Below, piece after piece: positions 62,827 through 64,000 of a DNA stretch of 64,000 nucleotides. How positions within the stretch are numbered: the stretch's first letter is position 1; each line of letters opens with the position of its first letter. This stretch comes from Streptomyces sp. CB02959 (GTDB lineage: Bacteria > Actinomycetota > Actinomycetes > Streptomycetales > Streptomycetaceae). The stretch spans positions 47,937 through 111,936 of the forward strand of contig NZ_NNBP01000026.1 in assembly GCF_002803155.1 (NCBI RefSeq), read 5' to 3'. Position numbers and translations under genes: made by a program. The notes below the pieces were generated by a model. It ran no database searches and had not been told where the DNA came from. It saw only the letters and a program-made list of their open reading frames with translations.

Positions 62827-63837
62827 ATGAGCACCACCGACGCGGCTACCGCGCCCGCCACCCCCACCGACACCCCCACCCCCGGACGTGCGCCGGCGCC
62901 GACATCCGCCGCCAGGACCTCGGCCGCTTCCGGCCCCATCCAGGACGGGCCCGCGCGCCGCACCTTCGCCTGGCAGATCCGGTTCGCCGTCCTCTGCCTG
63001 GTCTGGGGTTTCAGCTTCCTCTTCATCAAGGTGGGGACGGAGGGGTTCGCGCCGTTGCAGGTCACATTGGGGCGGGTGGCCTTCGGCGCGCTGGTGTTGC
63101 TGGTGTTCCTCGTGATCAAGCGTGAACGGCTCCCCCGCTCGGCCCGTACCTGGGGGCACCTCGCGGTCGCCGCGTTCTTCCTCAACGCACTGCCGTTCTC
63201 GCTCTTCGCGTACTCCGAGCTGACGATCCCCTCCACACTGGCCAGCATCTGCAACGCCACCTCGCCGCTGTGGGGCATGGCCCTGTCGGTCGTGGCGCTC
63301 TCGGAGGACCGCCCGACCCGACGCCGGGTCGCGGGGCTCGGCATCGGATTCCTGGGCGTGCTCACCGTCCTCGGCGCGTGGCAGGGCTTCTCCGGCACCG
63401 ACCTGACGGGCACCGCCATGGCACTGGGCGCCGCGCTCAGCTACCCCGTCGGCTGGATCTACGTCCGCCGCACCCTCGCCCGGGGCGAGCACTCGCACCT
63501 CGCCATGTCCAGCACCCAGCTACTGCTCGCCACCCTCCAACTGGCGATGGTCACTGCGCTGTTCACCTCGGCACCCACGTCGTTCCCCGTCGTCCCACTA
63601 CTCGCCGTCTTCACCCTCGGCGCTCTGGGCACCGGCGTCGCGTTCCTTCTGCAGTACGGCTTGGTCGCGGAGGTCGGCCCCACCACCGCCCAGATGGTCA
63701 CCTATTTCGTCCCCGTCATCGCCGCCGCGTCCGGCGTGGCCCTCCTCAACGAGCACCTCGCCTGGAACACCCCGCTGGGCGCCCTCATCATCCTGGCCGG
63801 CGCGGCCCTCACCCAGAGCAAGCCCCGCACCCCGTAG
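62827..63837 (+). CDS. EamA/DMT-family transporter
   Basis: From the ATG at 62827 the protein is 336 residues, with a Thr/Pro/Ala-rich N-terminal tail of about 45 residues and then ten membrane helices in two EamA repeats (QIRFAVLCLVWGFSFLFIKVG and the ALSYPVGWIYVRR half, ending ALIILAGAALTQSK). It is an exporter-type drug/metabolite transporter. The divergent LysR gene is its probable regulator, as in many amino-acid or metabolite efflux pairs. Confidence 0.9.
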   Translation: MSTTDAATAPATPTDTPTPGRAPAPTSAARTSAASGPIQDGPARRTFAWQIRFAVLCLVWGFSFLFIKVGTEGFAPLQVTLGRVAFGALVLLVFLVIKRERLPRSARTWGHLAVAAFFLNALPFSLFAYSELTIPSTLASICNATSPLWGMALSVVALSEDRPTRRRVAGLGIGFLGVLTVLGAWQGFSGTDLTGTAMALGAALSYPVGWIYVRRTLARGEHSHLAMSSTQLLLATLQLAMVTALFTSAPTSFPVVPLLAVFTLGALGTGVAFLLQYGLVAEVGPTTAQMVTYFVPVIAAASGVALLNEHLAWNTPLGALIILAGAALTQSKPRTP

Positions 63838-63850
63838 CCCCCACACCGGC

Positions 63851-63882
63851 CCGCACCACCGCACCACCGCACCACCGCACCA
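63851..63882 (+). repeat. Tandem 8-bp repeat after the EamA gene
   Basis: CCGCACCA is repeated four times without error, followed by a diverged fifth copy CCGCAACC. It lies just downstream of the EamA stop codon. It is simple-sequence DNA with no visible function. Confidence 0.7.
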
Positions 63883-64000
63883 CCGCAACCAAGGCCAAGG
63901 CCAACGCCAAAGTCGCCGCCGAGCACCAGAAGGCGCCACCTCCACCCCCTCAGCCCCAAAGCCCCCTCAGCGACCGACTGCCCTACCCCTCCCCCCTGGG

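Overview
The window is very GC-rich, with dense third-position G/C, short actinomycete-style ribosome-binding sites and many GTG starts. Gene content (PopR with a ClpP3/ClpP4-type pair, NarL-type two-component systems, a germacradienol/geosmin-like terpene cyclase, the IS701-like NF041680 transposase type, deazaflavin-dependent reductase) points to a Streptomyces or close relative, probably a chromosomal accessory region. No rRNA, tRNA or CRISPR array was recognised.

Layout. 1-4.9 kb: the N-terminal part of a UvrA paralogue, an AraC-VOC pair, two tandem FluC (CrcB) fluoride channels with a structured leader, and a MarR regulator. 4.9-15 kb: an 11-gene leftward catabolic operon (Rieske oxygenase, small accessory protein, flavin/2Fe-2S reductase, ThDP enzyme, two SDRs, cupin, alpha/beta hydrolase, AspDH-like enzyme, extradiol dioxygenase, aldehyde dehydrogenase), with an MFS transporter divergent from it. 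This looks like uptake, hydroxylation, meta-cleavage and oxidation of an unidentified aromatic compound. 16.6-19.2 kb: small membrane proteins and an AraC/TauE-SafE divergent pair.

19.3-36.5 kb: the most striking part is a leftward biosynthetic gene cluster of 15 genes with tight or overlapping junctions. It carries the complete known hydrazine-forming set: a lysine N6-monooxygenase, a fused cupin/methionyl-tRNA-synthetase-like hydrazine synthetase and a FAD amine oxidase. By precedent these turn lysine and glycine into hydrazinoacetic acid. Around them are a stand-alone adenylation enzyme, a second adenylation paralogue whose catalytic motifs are destroyed, an acyl-carrier-protein/rhodanese fusion, a group-A-type FAD oxidoreductase, two GNAT acyltransferases, an HSL-type esterase, a diaminobutyrate-type aminotransferase, two transporters, a DUF3291 protein and an unknown 158-residue protein. 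The inferred product is an N-N-bonded (hydrazide, hydrazone or diazo) amino-acid-type metabolite. I do not recognise the cluster as any one known pathway. It is bounded on the right by about 2.3 kb of non-coding, partly AT-richer DNA holding the decayed 3' end of a transposase gene.

38.8-64 kb: mixed genes. They include a DUF1269 protein; a TetR/deazaflavin-reductase pair with repeated palindromic operators; a deletion scar joining two 5'-truncated divergent genes near 41.55 kb; a TMEM165/GDT1 cation transporter behind a yybP-ykoY-like manganese riboswitch; a nitroreductase/TetR/methyltransferase group; PhzF; popR with clpP3-clpP4 and abutting operator copies; a terpene cyclase lacking its C-terminal third; a two-component system; an S9 peptidase; an isochorismatase-fold protein lacking its catalytic residues; a MatB-like ligase with a carboxyltransferase; and a LysR/EamA divergent pair at the right edge.
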